A stretch of 64,000 nucleotides of DNA from an uncultured Chryseobacterium sp. (GCA_913778275.1 CAJYWN010000008.1:27993-91992); one strand, 5' to 3'; numbered from the stretch's first letter, positions 17,524-27,084 are shown. A program made the numbers and translations. Notes: a model not told the origin generated them from the sequence alone.

Positions 17524-18241
17524 ATACTGGTTGGAAAGAACGGAGCTTCTGATCAAGGAAGAAGGACTGGAAAAACTAACAAATGCGAATGTACTGGTTG
17601 TAGGTTTAGGGGGTGTCGGTTCTTTTGCCGCAGAGTTTCTTGCAAGGGCAGGAGTCGGCAATATGACGATTGTAGATGGTGATACGGTAGACATTACCAA
17701 CATCAACCGACAATTGCCGGCGTTGCATTCAACCGTAGGAAAGCATAAAGTGGAAGTGGTGGCAGAAAGACTTTTAGACATCAATCCTAAACTGAATTTA
17801 ACCAAAATCAATGAATTCCTGAACCCGGAAAGGATGGACCAGGTTCTTGACGAAGGGAAATTTGACTATATCCTAGACTGTATCGACAGCGTAACGCCAA
17901 AGCTGAAGCTGCTGATTGCCGCAAGAAGGAGAAAAATAAAAGTGGTAAGTTCTATGGGAGCCGGCGGAAAAACCGATCCCAGTAAAGTTATGGTACGGGA
18001 TATCAGCAAAACCCACAACTGCTACCTTGCCAAACAGGTACGGAAAAGACTGAAAAAGGAGAAAATCAACAAAGGAATCCGCTGTGTTTTTTCGAATGAA
18101 ATCCAGAATGAGGAAAGTTTGAAGATGACCGACGGAACCAATTATAAGAGATCCTTTTACGGCACCATCAGTTTTATTCCTGCGATTTTCGGATTGTATG
18201 CAGCCGCGGAAGTGATTAATTATTTAGTGAAAAAAGATTAA
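17516..18241 (+). CDS. tcdA: TcdA, tRNA threonylcarbamoyladenosine dehydratase
   Basis: This 241-residue E1-like enzyme cyclises t6A37 in ANN-decoding tRNAs to ct6A using ATP. It has the ThiF/MoeB nucleotide motif VLVVGLGGVGSFAAEFLARAG (split, residues about 25-45), an ITNINRQLPAL loop, DCIDSVTPK and SSMGAGGKTDPSKV, typical of the YgdL/CsdL subgroup, and no zinc cysteine pairs of MoeB. The start lies inside the end of tatD. Interestingly, tRNA-Asn, a t6A-carrying tRNA, is duplicated elsewhere in the window. Confidence 0.93.
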   Translation: MDKYWLERTELLIKEEGLEKLTNANVLVVGLGGVGSFAAEFLARAGVGNMTIVDGDTVDITNINRQLPALHSTVGKHKVEVVAERLLDINPKLNLTKINEFLNPERMDQVLDEGKFDYILDCIDSVTPKLKLLIAARRRKIKVVSSMGAGGKTDPSKVMVRDISKTHNCYLAKQVRKRLKKEKINKGIRCVFSNEIQNEESLKMTDGTNYKRSFYGTISFIPAIFGLYAAAEVINYLVKKD

Positions 18242-18352
18242 AGCTTCAATTGAGATGCTTCGATTACGCACAGCATGAAATCTCTGATGCTAACAACAAT
18301 CACAGAGGTTATGATGATTATTGAAACATCAGACAAGTAAAAAATTATCCCT

Positions 18353-18360
18353 TATCTTTA
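18353..18360 (+). promoter_or_regulatory. Candidate rnpA promoter -7 box
   Basis: TATCTTTA differs from TAnnTTTG at the last base only and ends eight bases before the rnpA ATG. It supports the 18369 start and a very short leader. Confidence 0.4.
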
Positions 18361-18368
18361 CACCCGTA

Positions 18369-18743
18369 ATGACAAACTTCAAATATCCCAGAGCTGAAAA
18401 ACTCAAAAAAAGTACCGAGATCTCTTTGCTTTTTGAAAAAGGTAAATGGAGAAGCAATGGGAATCTGAGAATCATCATGCTGAAAGATAAACCTGCCAAT
18501 CCCGTTGAAAGTACAAAGTTTGCCGTTTCGGTTTCCAAGAAATATTTTAAGAAGGCAGTGCACAGAAACCGTATCAAAAGGCTTCTCAGAGAATGTTACC
18601 GGCTGAATAAGGATCTTTTCAAAGAATATTTCGGAGACAGAACAATGGCGATGCTCTTCTGGGTATCGCCAGAACTGCCGCAAAAGTTTCAGGAAGTTGA
18701 GGAGCAGTTTATTAAACTGTGTCAGGCGCAGAAGAAGTCCTGA
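18369..18743 (+). CDS. rnpA: RnpA, ribonuclease P protein component
   Basis: RnpA binds the catalytic RNA of RNase P to remove 5' leaders from tRNA precursors. With the ATG at 18369 it has 124 residues; an in-frame TTG at 18321 gives an atypical extension. The protein starts TNFKYPRAEKLKKSTEISLLFEKG and contains the RNR motif region as KKAVHRNRIKRLLRECYRL (near residues 62-80), the RNA-binding signature. It follows tcdA on the same strand. The rnpB RNA is not in this window. Confidence 0.95.
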   Translation: MTNFKYPRAEKLKKSTEISLLFEKGKWRSNGNLRIIMLKDKPANPVESTKFAVSVSKKYFKKAVHRNRIKRLLRECYRLNKDLFKEYFGDRTMAMLFWVSPELPQKFQEVEEQFIKLCQAQKKS

Positions 18744-18918
18744 TTTCTTTTAGTTTCGCTGAACCTGCAGCTTATGCAGATTTCCCTTCTGATCATGAAT
18801 GTTGAATTTGTTTTAATTTAGTATTAATTAGTATTAAGACCTTTGGACCTATTGCAATCAGTAATCCCCGGAATTTATTTTTTTGTACCTTAGGAAAACA
18901 ATACATCTGAAAATTAAC

Positions 18919-19527
18919 ATGCTGGACAATATCCCATACTTTCCTTATATTCTGAGTGCTTTTATCGGCATCGGATTGGCTGCTGCAAGCGGATTCAGGG
19001 TATTTCTTCCGATGTTCGCCGTAAGCCTTGCTTCCTACATGAGCTGGATTCCCGTTAATGAAAATTTTGAATGGCTATCCGGTCTTCCCGTATTGATCAC
19101 TACAGGAATTGCAACCATTGTGGAAGTTGCAGCCTATTATATTCCTTTTATAGATCATTTGCTGGACACCATTTCGGTTCCCATGGCTACGATTGCAGGA
19201 TCCGTCCTATTTGCGAGTCAGTTTGTGGATCTGGGAACATTTCCGCAATGGGCTTTAGCGTTGATAGCAGGAGGCGGAACGGCAGCAACCATCAGTTCGG
19301 GATTTGCCGGGCTTCGTGCTGCGTCTACAGCAACGACGGGAGGATTGGGAAATCCGGTGGTAGGAACCGCAGAGACCGCCGGCTCCGGGATTATGACATT
19401 CTTAGCAATCGCAGCTCCGGTAATTGCAGGAATCTGTGCCATTGCAATAGTAATAAGCGTTGTGTTCTTCGGGAGAAGAATATGGCGGAAATTCAGGAAA
19501 AACAGAGATACTTCTCAACAGACCTAA
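18919..19527 (+). CDS. DUF4126-family membrane protein
   Basis: This 202-residue protein is highly hydrophobic with about five membrane segments. Family features include the N-terminal AFIGIGLAAASGFRVFLPMF and the glycine/alanine-rich SSGFAGLRAASTATTGGLGN near residues 130-149, typical of DUF4126. I start it at ATG 18919; an upstream in-frame TTG at 18883 would add 12 polar residues. The short Arg-rich tail is cytoplasmic by the positive-inside rule. Function is unknown. Confidence 0.85.
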   Translation: MLDNIPYFPYILSAFIGIGLAAASGFRVFLPMFAVSLASYMSWIPVNENFEWLSGLPVLITTGIATIVEVAAYYIPFIDHLLDTISVPMATIAGSVLFASQFVDLGTFPQWALALIAGGGTAATISSGFAGLRAASTATTGGLGNPVVGTAETAGSGIMTFLAIAAPVIAGICAIAIVISVVFFGRRIWRKFRKNRDTSQQT

Positions 19528-19532
19528 AAACA

Positions 19533-19556
19533 AATAGCCGAAAAATTTCCGCTATT
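19533..19556. terminator. Bidirectional terminator between convergent genes
   Basis: An 11-base-pair stem with one C-C mismatch (AATAGCCGAAA / TTTCCGCTATT) and a two-base loop lies between the DUF4126 gene and the convergent small membrane gene, with T-rich sequence downstream on the plus strand. Confidence 0.7.
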
Positions 19557-19557
19557 G

Positions 19558-19749
19558 TTATTTTGTTTTTTTTGTATAATCTCCGAAAATAATTCCCAAA
19601 GGGCCTATCACAGGAAAAATAAGTAATGTCAGATAAGGTAAAATGCCGGATCTGTTTTTAAAGAGAACCGCGATGGCTGTTACATACAATACAACAATTG
19701 CCATTATAACAGCGATAATCTGAAAAGGGGTTATTGATAATAAATTCAT
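19558..19749 (-). CDS. Small two-segment membrane protein (PLD N-terminal-like)
   Basis: This 63-residue protein has a first hydrophobic helix (about 8-30), a short FKNRSG link and a second helix (about 36-55). The second helix carries the PVIGPLGIIFGDYTKK end, which resembles the small phospholipase-D nuclease N-terminal domain (PLDc_N) found alone in many Bacteroidota. It lies six bases after the TPR-like gene on the same strand and is probably co-transcribed. No function can be assigned. Confidence 0.75.
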   Translation of the reverse strand: MNLLSITPFQIIAVIMAIVVLYVTAIAVLFKNRSGILPYLTLLIFPVIGPLGIIFGDYTKKTK

Positions 19750-19755
19750 GATCGT

Positions 19756-21879
19756 TTATCCTTTGGTTCTGAAATCTTTTATTTCCTGAATTCTGTTTTC
19801 ATAATATTCTTTCTTTTCAGGGGTCTTTTTAATTAAAATTTCAAATGCTTTGACGGCTTTTGTATATAATTTTTGCTCGAAGTACAAATTGGCAAGCGTT
19901 TCCGTCATCAAATGAGAGATATCGTCTCCTTTTTCTTTAACGATAAAGTTGCTTTCCTCCTTCAGCTGACTGATCTTCGGATTATTCTCAATAAACGTCT
20001 CTATGACTTTATTTTTGATTTCGGTTTTATTTTCTTTCTGTACTTCTGCGGATCTGTCGATCTTAAGCCAGCTTTGCCAGGTATTGATGAATCCCGGAAT
20101 ATTGCTGTCAAGGACATTGCTTTTTTTATCCTGAGAAACATTTTCAACAGAAGATATTGTTTCTGTTTTGTCTTCCTTATTTTCCTGCTCTGTTTCGACA
20201 TGCTTTTCTTCCTTCTTTTCGGGCTGAGGAATCGTCCATCCCGATCCAAAAAATGACACATTCATCACCGGAGCCTCTTCTTTGCTCTCTTCATGTACCT
20301 CAGAAGCTGTGTTTTCTTCTTCTGATGTTGCGGAGACTTCCGGTTCCGATGGTGTATTCTCAGCAGGTTCGGTAACTTCTTCTGTATGCAGTGCAGTTTC
20401 TGCCTGGTTTTCTTTTTGAGCGACTTCTGTTGTGGGTTCTGAAGAAATTTCCGGTTGCGGCTGAACAGTTTCTACCGGTTTGCTGAGCAGAGAGTCTGGA
20501 AGATTGGACTCCAGTGACATCGGTTTCCAGGCTATGTTAACTTCCGGTGTTTCTGTAACGGCAGCCTCAATGCTTTCTGCCGAAACTTCTTCCACCGGTA
20601 TTTCTGAAGGTTCAGACTGATTATCGGCTTCTGAAGCGGATCTCTGAACGGTATCTTCAGTTTTCGGCTCTTCAGGCTTTACCTCAAAACGTTGTGTTTC
20701 TGCAAAGCTGATGTCGTGTCCGGTATCTTCAGGCTCTTCTTCTTTTTTAGAAGTTTCGGAGGCGGCTTTCTCTTTCATTCTTTTCTCAACCTCTTCAATC
20801 AGTCTGCGCATTTCGTCTTCATGCTTACTGAAATTCGGCTGGGAAATTTCAGATATTTTTTCTTCTGTGTTTGGCTGTATTTTTACTTCAGGCAGGAAAG
20901 ATTCCATGCCGTGAAAGCTCAATTCAGCATCATCATGAAGCGGTTTTTCTTCTTCCGAAGAGGAAATCCGGTCTTCATTAATAATGGTTTCCGGAGTAAA
21001 ATCTGCCATTTCTTCTGTCCTGTTTAAAGAAATTTCTCCTTCATAAGACTCTTCATTAGCTTCATCTTTCTTATTGACTGTTACCTCAACGTTAGGAAGG
21101 AAAGATTCGGTTTCATGGAAACTTAATTCGGAGGCGTTCTGAACTTCTTCTTTTTCAGGTTCGGAAGTTATTTTTTCTTCTTCAATAATAGTTTCTGGAG
21201 TAAAACTTTCAATTTTATGAACTTCAGGAGTATCATTTTCCTGGAGATTATCAGCATCATTGATCCTGATTTCCTCTTTTTTCTCCAGCTTTTGGGTGAT
21301 GATGGAGCCTGATTCTAATGTAGATTCCAGATCAATAACCTCTACATTTTCATCTTCAAGAAAGTTTTCTTCTCCTTCAAATAAAATCCTGTTTCGTTCT
21401 CCTTTTACAAAAACCTCTTTCGCTTCAGGTTTCGGAACCGGAGGCACACCAAAGCTTTCTTTATTTTCTGTTACTGCTTCTGCCTGCCGTTCAACGATTT
21501 CAGGTTTTATTTCCGCAGCGGGCTCTTCTTCTCTTTTTAAAGGGAAAACGGAAGCTTTAGAACGTAATAAAAGCTGAAGCGGGTTTTCTGCAGGAATGAT
21601 CTTCTCCTTTACTGCTTCCGCAGCAATTCCTGCTTTAGGCTTCTGCTGGATTTTGCCGTTGATCAGCTGGTAAAGAATTTTTTTATCCGTAGTATATGCC
21701 GCCGTGGTGGAGAGCACTTTCTGATAATTTTCTTTATCATACAGATGAACTCCATACAAATATAATGCTCTGATATTTTGAATATAGGGAAAAGAATTAA
21801 TTTCCTCTTTCAGAAGACTAAGGTCTTCTGACTGAATGCTTTTCGGGGTCTTTAATAATTCTAAAACTCTATGATTCAT
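19756..21879 (-). CDS. Large acidic TPR-like protein with internal repeats
   Basis: This 707-residue protein has three parts. The first 100 residues are helical and TPR-like (SFPYIQNIRALYLYGVHLYD). A long low-complexity middle (about 115-600) is dominated by Glu, Ser, Pro and Thr. A C-terminal TPR-like segment contains NLYFEQKLYTKAVKAFEILI near 665-684. The middle has an internal duplication: FTPETII...SFLPNVEV at 226-265 recurs as FTPETII...SFLPEVKI at 294-333. No signal peptide is seen. It starts one base after the lptE stop, in the miaB/sigma-54 activator/lptE neighbourhood common in Flavobacteriia. Function is unknown; a scaffold role is a guess. Confidence 0.8.
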   Translation of the reverse strand: MNHRVLELLKTPKSIQSEDLSLLKEEINSFPYIQNIRALYLYGVHLYDKENYQKVLSTTAAYTTDKKILYQLINGKIQQKPKAGIAAEAVKEKIIPAENPLQLLLRSKASVFPLKREEEPAAEIKPEIVERQAEAVTENKESFGVPPVPKPEAKEVFVKGERNRILFEGEENFLEDENVEVIDLESTLESGSIITQKLEKKEEIRINDADNLQENDTPEVHKIESFTPETIIEEEKITSEPEKEEVQNASELSFHETESFLPNVEVTVNKKDEANEESYEGEISLNRTEEMADFTPETIINEDRISSSEEEKPLHDDAELSFHGMESFLPEVKIQPNTEEKISEISQPNFSKHEDEMRRLIEEVEKRMKEKAASETSKKEEEPEDTGHDISFAETQRFEVKPEEPKTEDTVQRSASEADNQSEPSEIPVEEVSAESIEAAVTETPEVNIAWKPMSLESNLPDSLLSKPVETVQPQPEISSEPTTEVAQKENQAETALHTEEVTEPAENTPSEPEVSATSEEENTASEVHEESKEEAPVMNVSFFGSGWTIPQPEKKEEKHVETEQENKEDKTETISSVENVSQDKKSNVLDSNIPGFINTWQSWLKIDRSAEVQKENKTEIKNKVIETFIENNPKISQLKEESNFIVKEKGDDISHLMTETLANLYFEQKLYTKAVKAFEILIKKTPEKKEYYENRIQEIKDFRTKG

Positions 21880-21880
21880 C

Positions 21881-22429
21881 TTACCAATTCGCTACAATGT
21901 CGTTAAATATTTTATTAATAATCCTGTCGGTCGCAATTTTTACCTGAGAGCTTTCGATATCAGACTGCGACAGATTACTGTTGAAAACCGCTTCATCAGA
22001 ATAGGTCCTGTCGAAGCTCAGCTCAGGATGAAGCCTGTTTTCATAATGCACTTTCACCGTTATGGTAAGCTTATTCTGAGACTCCTGAATGGTACCGCCT
22101 GTATTTGTGGGTACGGTGGTTGAGCTGATAGTGGTTGGTGTAATGGAATAATCCGTAATCTCACCTTCCACCAGAATATCCGGGTTTTCTTTTGTACCTT
22201 TTAATGTTGTTCGCTGTAAAAAACGGTTCTGAATATCCGTAGAGAACTGCTGCGACAAGGTAGGATTTACCAAAGGAGCATTGTTCGGAAATTCATTGAT
22301 CTGAATGGTTTTTTCGTCTTTAAGGGATGAACCCGTAAAAGTGTAGCACGAATTCAGTACCGATAAACACAACAGCAACAGCCAGAATTTTGGCTGTGTG
22401 ATTTTGATATTTTTAATTTTAAAATTCAT
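21881..22429 (-). CDS. lptE: LptE-family LPS assembly lipoprotein
   Basis: I start this at ATG 22429, which puts a short basic stretch before the hydrophobic core and lipobox (FWLLLLCLSVLNSC, Cys near residue 28). An upstream in-frame ATG at 22459 would overlap the preceding gene by 41 bases. The 182-residue protein shows the IQINEFPNNAPLVNP and SQQFSTDIQNRFL segments of LptE, the plug lipoprotein of the LptD translocon. lptD is not in the window. It overlaps the upstream membrane gene by 11 bases. Confidence 0.88.
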   Translation of the reverse strand: MNFKIKNIKITQPKFWLLLLCLSVLNSCYTFTGSSLKDEKTIQINEFPNNAPLVNPTLSQQFSTDIQNRFLQRTTLKGTKENPDILVEGEITDYSITPTTISSTTVPTNTGGTIQESQNKLTITVKVHYENRLHPELSFDRTYSDEAVFNSNLSQSDIESSQVKIATDRIINKIFNDIVANW

Positions 22430-23108
22430 TTTTAGTTCCAATTTCCTGAATTTCGTCATGAGTAACCTGCTTCAATGCATCTTCATAGGCAAAGTAGTGG
22501 GAAGCATACGCAAAAGGTATTGTAAAAATCACCCCGATAACACAGGCAATTACTCCTAACTGCGACAAAAATCCTACAACCAGTGAATATAGAAAGATTA
22601 ACCATAGATTTCCTTTACTCATTACAGAAGAGACTTTCCATGCTTCTTTAATATCTATAATCCTTCCGAGAGAAATTAAGGCAGGCATATAAAATCCCTT
22701 CAGACAAACAATTAAGATCGCTATGTAAACAAAGACCATATAAATTATAAACAGAGCCGGCGGACCTGCGGAAGGATCTCTGTCTGCCATCATTGGGATC
22801 ATGAACAGCATCGGAATATAGATTACCATGACTCCGCCTAGTAAAACCAGCTGTATCAAAAAGTAAGGCGTGAAATCATCGAAATTGAAAATATCTCCTG
22901 CGCTTACATTTCTTCCCGCTCTTAAATCACGGCAATATCTATAAAAGTTTCCTACTGCCAAAAGACCGCAAAAAGGAATGATAGACATGATCATCGCAAG
23001 CAGAAAAGCTCCCAGCAAACTTCCAAAATTTGCTTTATAAAATTCGTATCCGTTGCTGATGTAATCTCCTAATTTGAAATTGACCGGTTTTGCATTAATT
23101 CTAATCAT
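22419..23108 (-). CDS. Polytopic membrane protein of unknown function
   Basis: This 229-residue protein has about five or six membrane segments. The opening FKLGDYISNGYEFYKANFGSLLGAF and the late SLGRIIDIKEAWKVSSVMSKGNLWLIFLYSL resemble DUF975-type or glycerophosphodiesterase-membrane-domain-like proteins, but I cannot place it firmly. Two proteins at 57.6-59.2 kb share the same layout. It lies five bases after the sigma-54 activator and overlaps lptE, so it is probably in one operon with them. Confidence 0.75.
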   Translation of the reverse strand: MIRINAKPVNFKLGDYISNGYEFYKANFGSLLGAFLLAMIMSIIPFCGLLAVGNFYRYCRDLRAGRNVSAGDIFNFDDFTPYFLIQLVLLGGVMVIYIPMLFMIPMMADRDPSAGPPALFIIYMVFVYIAILIVCLKGFYMPALISLGRIIDIKEAWKVSSVMSKGNLWLIFLYSLVVGFLSQLGVIACVIGVIFTIPFAYASHYFAYEDALKQVTHDEIQEIGTKNEF

Positions 23109-23113
23109 GATTA

Positions 23114-24406
23114 TTATTCTTCTAAGTTATATTGTTTTATTTTTCTGTACAGCGTTCTCTGGGAAATGCCCAATTCATCCGCTGCTTTGTTTCTTCTTCC
23201 TTTATGTTTTTCTAATGCCTTGATTATTAAATCTTTTTCATTATTCTGAAGCGATAAAGATTCCGGTCTGTGTTCCTCAATTTCTATATCTTCCACATCT
23301 TCATAGCTGTCTTCCTGTCCTGAGATGATCGTAGGATTCTGGATGACCGGTACATCATTATTTTTATTTTCAAAGTACAGCAATGAATTCGGGGCTACAT
23401 TCTGCTGGCTTTCAGGCGTATAAATCCTGTTGATCAGGTTTTTTTCGTGATTGCTGAGATCCGAAGTTCCGCGGTTTTTTATCAATTCCGAAGTTAAGGA
23501 TTTTAAATCATTAATATCGTTTCTCATATCGAAGAGAATTTTGTACATGATTTCCCTTTCGCTGCCGAAATCACTTTGTTTATGAGTAGTAGGCGTATTT
23601 ACAACCATCGGAAGATGAGATTCCATGGGAATATATTCTGCCAGTTTCTCGGGTGTAACGTGTCTGTTTCTTTCGACAACAGTCATCTGTTCAACCAGAT
23701 TTCTCAGCTGACGCACATTTCCGGGGAAGGTATAATTTTCGATATAATGTACCGCTCCCGGTTCCAGTTCCAGTTCCGGCATTCTGTATTTCTCGGCAAA
23801 ATCGATGGCAAATTTTCTGAATAACAGGTGAATATCTCCTTTCCTTTCTCTCAAAGGCGGCATATCGATCTGCACCGTGTTTAAACGATAATAAAGGTCC
23901 TCCCGGAATCTTCCGTCCTGAATCGCTTTCATCATATTAACGTTGGTAGCGGCAACAATCCTTACATTGGTTTTCTGAACCTGTGACGATCCTACCTTCA
24001 TGAATTCTCCGCTTTCCAGGACTCTCAACAGGCGAACCTGCGTTTGTAAGGGCAGTTCTCCCACCTCATCAAGAAAAATAGTCCCTCCGTCTGCTACCTC
24101 GAAATATCCTTTCCTGGTTGCCGTGGCGCCAGTAAATGCTCCTTTTTCGTGCCCGAATAATTCGGAATCGATGGTTCCTTCCGGAATTGCTCCGCAGTTG
24201 ACGACGATGTAAGGCTGATGTTTTCTTTTGGATTCCGAATGAATGATTTTAGGGATAAATTCTTTCCCGACACCACTTTCCCCGATGACGAGAACGGATA
24301 TATCTGTTGGTGCGACTTGAATCGCTTTTTCCAAAGCACGGTTTAAGGCCGGAAAGTTCCCGATAATTCCGAAACGGTTTTTTATATTTTGAAGCTCGTT
24401 GCTCAT
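23114..24406 (-). CDS. Sigma-54-dependent transcriptional activator (no receiver domain)
   Basis: This 430-residue activator has an AAA+ domain starting almost at the N-terminus, with Walker A GESGVGKE (42-49), the sigma-54 contact loop GAFTGA (89-94), Walker B GGTIFLDEVGELP and arginine-finger region FREDLYYRLN. A Fis-type helix-turn-helix NKAADELGISQRTLYRKIKQ lies at the C-terminus. There is no response-regulator or PAS domain in front, so its control must come by other means. It neighbours miaB and lptE as in many Flavobacteriia. Target promoters are not evident here. Confidence 0.93.
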   Translation of the reverse strand: MSNELQNIKNRFGIIGNFPALNRALEKAIQVAPTDISVLVIGESGVGKEFIPKIIHSESKRKHQPYIVVNCGAIPEGTIDSELFGHEKGAFTGATATRKGYFEVADGGTIFLDEVGELPLQTQVRLLRVLESGEFMKVGSSQVQKTNVRIVAATNVNMMKAIQDGRFREDLYYRLNTVQIDMPPLRERKGDIHLLFRKFAIDFAEKYRMPELELEPGAVHYIENYTFPGNVRQLRNLVEQMTVVERNRHVTPEKLAEYIPMESHLPMVVNTPTTHKQSDFGSEREIMYKILFDMRNDINDLKSLTSELIKNRGTSDLSNHEKNLINRIYTPESQQNVAPNSLLYFENKNNDVPVIQNPTIISGQEDSYEDVEDIEIEEHRPESLSLQNNEKDLIIKALEKHKGRRNKAADELGISQRTLYRKIKQYNLEE

Positions 24407-24484
24407 ACGTAAAGTTTTAGATTATTTTTTTACAGTTTTGCTGTAAGATTAAGTTAAAAATATTTGACTTTTGTCTGAATGAAA

Positions 24485-24916
24485 TTAACTTATTGCCCTT
24501 AAATAATCTTTGTTTCTGACTTTTGAAACTTTAGTTTTAAAATATAAATTAATAGCAAAGAGGTTTTCTTTACTGCTTTTTTCGAAATTGTAAAGGAGCA
24601 ACTGATGTTTTTGCTTTTCGGCGATATCTGCTCCGTGTTTATATTTGAAATTCGACTTTTGGTCCTGATCAGAATAGCTTCGCCCGATAAGATCAACAGC
24701 ATTTTCCCTATGACCGATTGCAAAATTCCGTACGGATCTTTTATGAACATTAAATTCTTCGGAGGCTTCATGATCCTGCCGCAAAATCTGGCCGTAAAGC
24801 CTGTACAATTGCTGGCAATCTGCGTTTTCCACAGAACCATTGCTGACCTGCGCCGAGATGTTAGTACAGATAATTACCAACAATACACTTAGGCAATATT
24901 TATGAAGCTTTTCCAT
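24485..24916 (-). CDS. Small secreted protein of unknown function
   Basis: This 143-residue protein begins with a plausible signal peptide (KLHKYCLSVLLVIICTNISAQ, cut near residue 22). The mature part is rich in Lys, Asn, Gln and His and shows no domain I recognise. Its ATG lies inside the end of the truncated DUF1016 gene, with a 17-base overlap. The coding assignment rests on the signal peptide and uninterrupted frame. Together with the truncated gene it appears inserted between miaB and the sigma-54 activator. Confidence 0.6.
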   Translation of the reverse strand: MEKLHKYCLSVLLVIICTNISAQVSNGSVENADCQQLYRLYGQILRQDHEASEEFNVHKRSVRNFAIGHRENAVDLIGRSYSDQDQKSNFKYKHGADIAEKQKHQLLLYNFEKSSKENLFAINLYFKTKVSKVRNKDYLRAIS

Positions 24917-25367
24917 TGTCTAAGTTTAAAATGTTAATAAAATCCTGTTTTAATTCATAGAATTTCCTTTCATTACTATCTTTTATCCTCATTAATTTTA
25001 AATAGTGAGACCATGAAAGATTGAAATTAACAGAAGTTGTCTGTTGAATTATATTTGATGAATTCGTCAACAGTGTTGACGAAATTTGTTCAGAATAAGT
25101 CTTATAGAAAAACCGCATTCTATCAAGGTTTTCTACTGAGAAACCTTTTCCAAATTTTTCAGTAAGGAGCAAAGACAAGTCTTTCAGAACAGCTTTTCCG
25201 TATTTTGCTCTATTTTCTCCATTTTGTTCATCCTCTACAATCATTCTTCCTATTTCGTAATAGGTAAGTACGATGGTTTGATTTACTACTACAGCAACTT
25301 TTTTTCTTGCATTATCGAGTAATGAAGAAATGTTTTGTAAAAGTTGTGTATTTTGTAAATCTTTCAT
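24900..25367 (-). pseudogene. Truncated DUF1016 (YhcG-type) gene, N-terminal domain only
   Basis: The 155-residue product matches the N-terminal domain of DUF1016/YhcG proteins: NQTIVLTYYEIGRMIVEDEQNG, YGKAVLKDLSLLLTEKFGKGFS, LDRMRFFYKTY and LSWSHYLKLMRIKDSNERKFYE. Intact members run to roughly 330-380 residues and carry a C-terminal PD-(D/E)XK nuclease domain. Here homology stops right after ERKFYE, and a short unrelated tail leads to a stop. No nuclease remnant follows, since the downstream DNA encodes a secreted protein. It is best read as a decayed gene, though expression of the short form cannot be excluded. Confidence 0.75.
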
Positions 25368-25495
25368 CTGAAAAAATATATTCTAAATTTTATTTTATCA
25401 TTGAATTGCACGCAGCCCGACTTGAGTGGAGCTCTTTTTATTTTTTTTAAAAATAAAAAAGCGAGAACGGAAGGCGGAAAAGCTGCCCCAATAAT

Positions 25496-26932
25496 CTACT
25501 TTACCGTTTCCCCTAAAAGTGTGCCTTGTGTGTTATCAAAAACAAAAACATCCACCAGATCACCAATTTTCTGTCCTTCCAGCTTATCGAAAACGCAAAC
25601 TGCATTCTGGGAATTCCTTCCTTTCCATTGGTTTTCGTTCTTTTTGGAAGTTCCTTCTATTAAAATCTGATGTACTTTCCCTACGTAAGATTTCATTCTA
25701 TTTCTGGACAATTCTCCCTGTAAAGCAATAACTTCCGCCAGACGTCTCTGTTTAACATCAGCCGGAATATTGTCTTCCATTTTTTTGTGAGCAGGCGTTC
25801 CCGGTCTTTCTGAATAGGCAAACATATAACCGTAATCATATTCTACTTCTCTCATCAGGCTTAAGGTATCCTGGTGATCTTCCTCCGTCTCGTTACAGAA
25901 ACCAACGATCATATCCTGCGAAAATGCTACTTCAGGAACGATTTCTTTGGCTTTTTTTATTAAATCCAAATATTCTTCGCGGGTATGCTGTCTGTTCATT
26001 GCCAAAAGCATATTGTTGCTTCCGCTCTGAACCGGTAAATGAACATATTTGCAGATATTTTCGTGCTTTGCCATCATTCTGAATACGTCAAGGCTCATAT
26101 CCTGAGGATTTGAAGTTGAAAAACGGATTCTCATTTGAGGCACTGCTTTCGCAACCAAATCAAGAAGCTGAGCAAAATTTACAGCGGTTGCCTTCTGCAT
26201 TTCGGATGCTTTGACGAAGTCTTTTTTCGGGCCGCCTCCGTACCAAAGGTAAGAGTCTACATTTTGTCCCAAAAGTGTTATTTCTTTATAGCCGTTTTCC
26301 CACAGACTTCTGCATTCTTCCAGGATTGAATGTGGATCCCGGCTTCTTTCACGGCCTCTGGTGAAAGGTACAACACAGAAGGTACACATATTGTCGCAGC
26401 CTCTTGTAATGGTTACATAAGCCGTAACACCATTTCCTCCCAAACGGACAGGATTGATATCCGCATACGTTTCTTCCTTGGAAAGAATAACGTTGATGGC
26501 ATCCCTTCCGTCTTCGGTTTCTTTCAACAAGTTAGGTAAATCACGATATGCATCGGGACCTACTACCAAGTCTACCAATTGTTCTTCTTCCAGAAATTTA
26601 GTTTTCAGCCTTTCGGCCATGCAACCTAAAACCCCAACCGTCATATTGGGTTTTTCCTTTTTCAGGTTTTTGAATTGGGAAAGGCGCATTCTTACCGTCT
26701 GTTCTGCCTTTTCACGGATAGAGCATGTATTGAGAAGAATAAGATCTGCTTCTTCAACTTTAAGGGTTGTATTGTATCCCTGTTCATTGAGGATGGATGC
26801 AACAATCTCGGAGTCAGAGAAGTTCATCTGACATCCATAGCTTTCAAGAAACAGCTTTTTGGAGTTACCATCTTTCTCCGCAATAGCAAAAGCTTCTCCC
26901 TGTTTTGTTTCGTCTATATATTTTTCCTGCAC
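25496..26932 (-). CDS. miaB: MiaB, tRNA-2-methylthio-N6-isopentenyladenosine37 methylthiotransferase
   Basis: This 478-residue radical-SAM enzyme adds a methylthio group to i6A37 of tRNAs reading UNN codons. Auxiliary-cluster cysteines are Cys34 (ESYGCQMN), Cys70 ([11 protein letters not shown]) and Cys104 (LGCMAERL). The radical-SAM triad is Cys179, Cys183 and Cys186 in [15 protein letters not shown]-terminal TRAM domain follows (about 415-478). The start is GTG at 26932, since no ATG precedes the conserved region. miaE, the next enzyme on the same nucleoside, lies at 49.6 kb. Confidence 0.96.
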   Translation of the reverse strand: MQEKYIDETKQGEAFAIAEKDGNSKKLFLESYGCQMNFSDSEIVASILNEQGYNTTLKVEEADLILLNTCSIREKAEQTVRMRLSQFKNLKKEKPNMTVGVLGCMAERLKTKFLEEEQLVDLVVGPDAYRDLPNLLKETEDGRDAINVILSKEETYADINPVRLGGNGVTAYVTITRGCDNMCTFCVVPFTRGRERSRDPHSILEECRSLWENGYKEITLLGQNVDSYLWYGGGPKKDFVKASEMQKATAVNFAQLLDLVAKAVPQMRIRFSTSNPQDMSLDVFRMMAKHENICKYVHLPVQSGSNNMLLAMNRQHTREEYLDLIKKAKEIVPEVAFSQDMIVGFCNETEEDHQDTLSLMREVEYDYGYMFAYSERPGTPAHKKMEDNIPADVKQRRLAEVIALQGELSRNRMKSYVGKVHQILIEGTSKKNENQWKGRNSQNAVCVFDKLEGQKIGDLVDVFVFDNTQGTLLGETVK

Positions 26933-27084
26933 GATAATCGAATTTGAGGTTTTAAGTTTAAGGTTTAAAGCACATCACTTTGAACTCAAAACATATCACT
27001 TTGAACCAATGAATTTGCAAAGATACAAAATATTGTGACAGAATGGCAGGAGATCAATTTTCTTTAGCGTAAAAAATAAACTGT

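Noticed and set aside
18321..18368. TTG start for rnpA
   Set aside because: A near-consensus promoter box lies between it and ATG 18369, and RnpA proteins do not carry such an extension.
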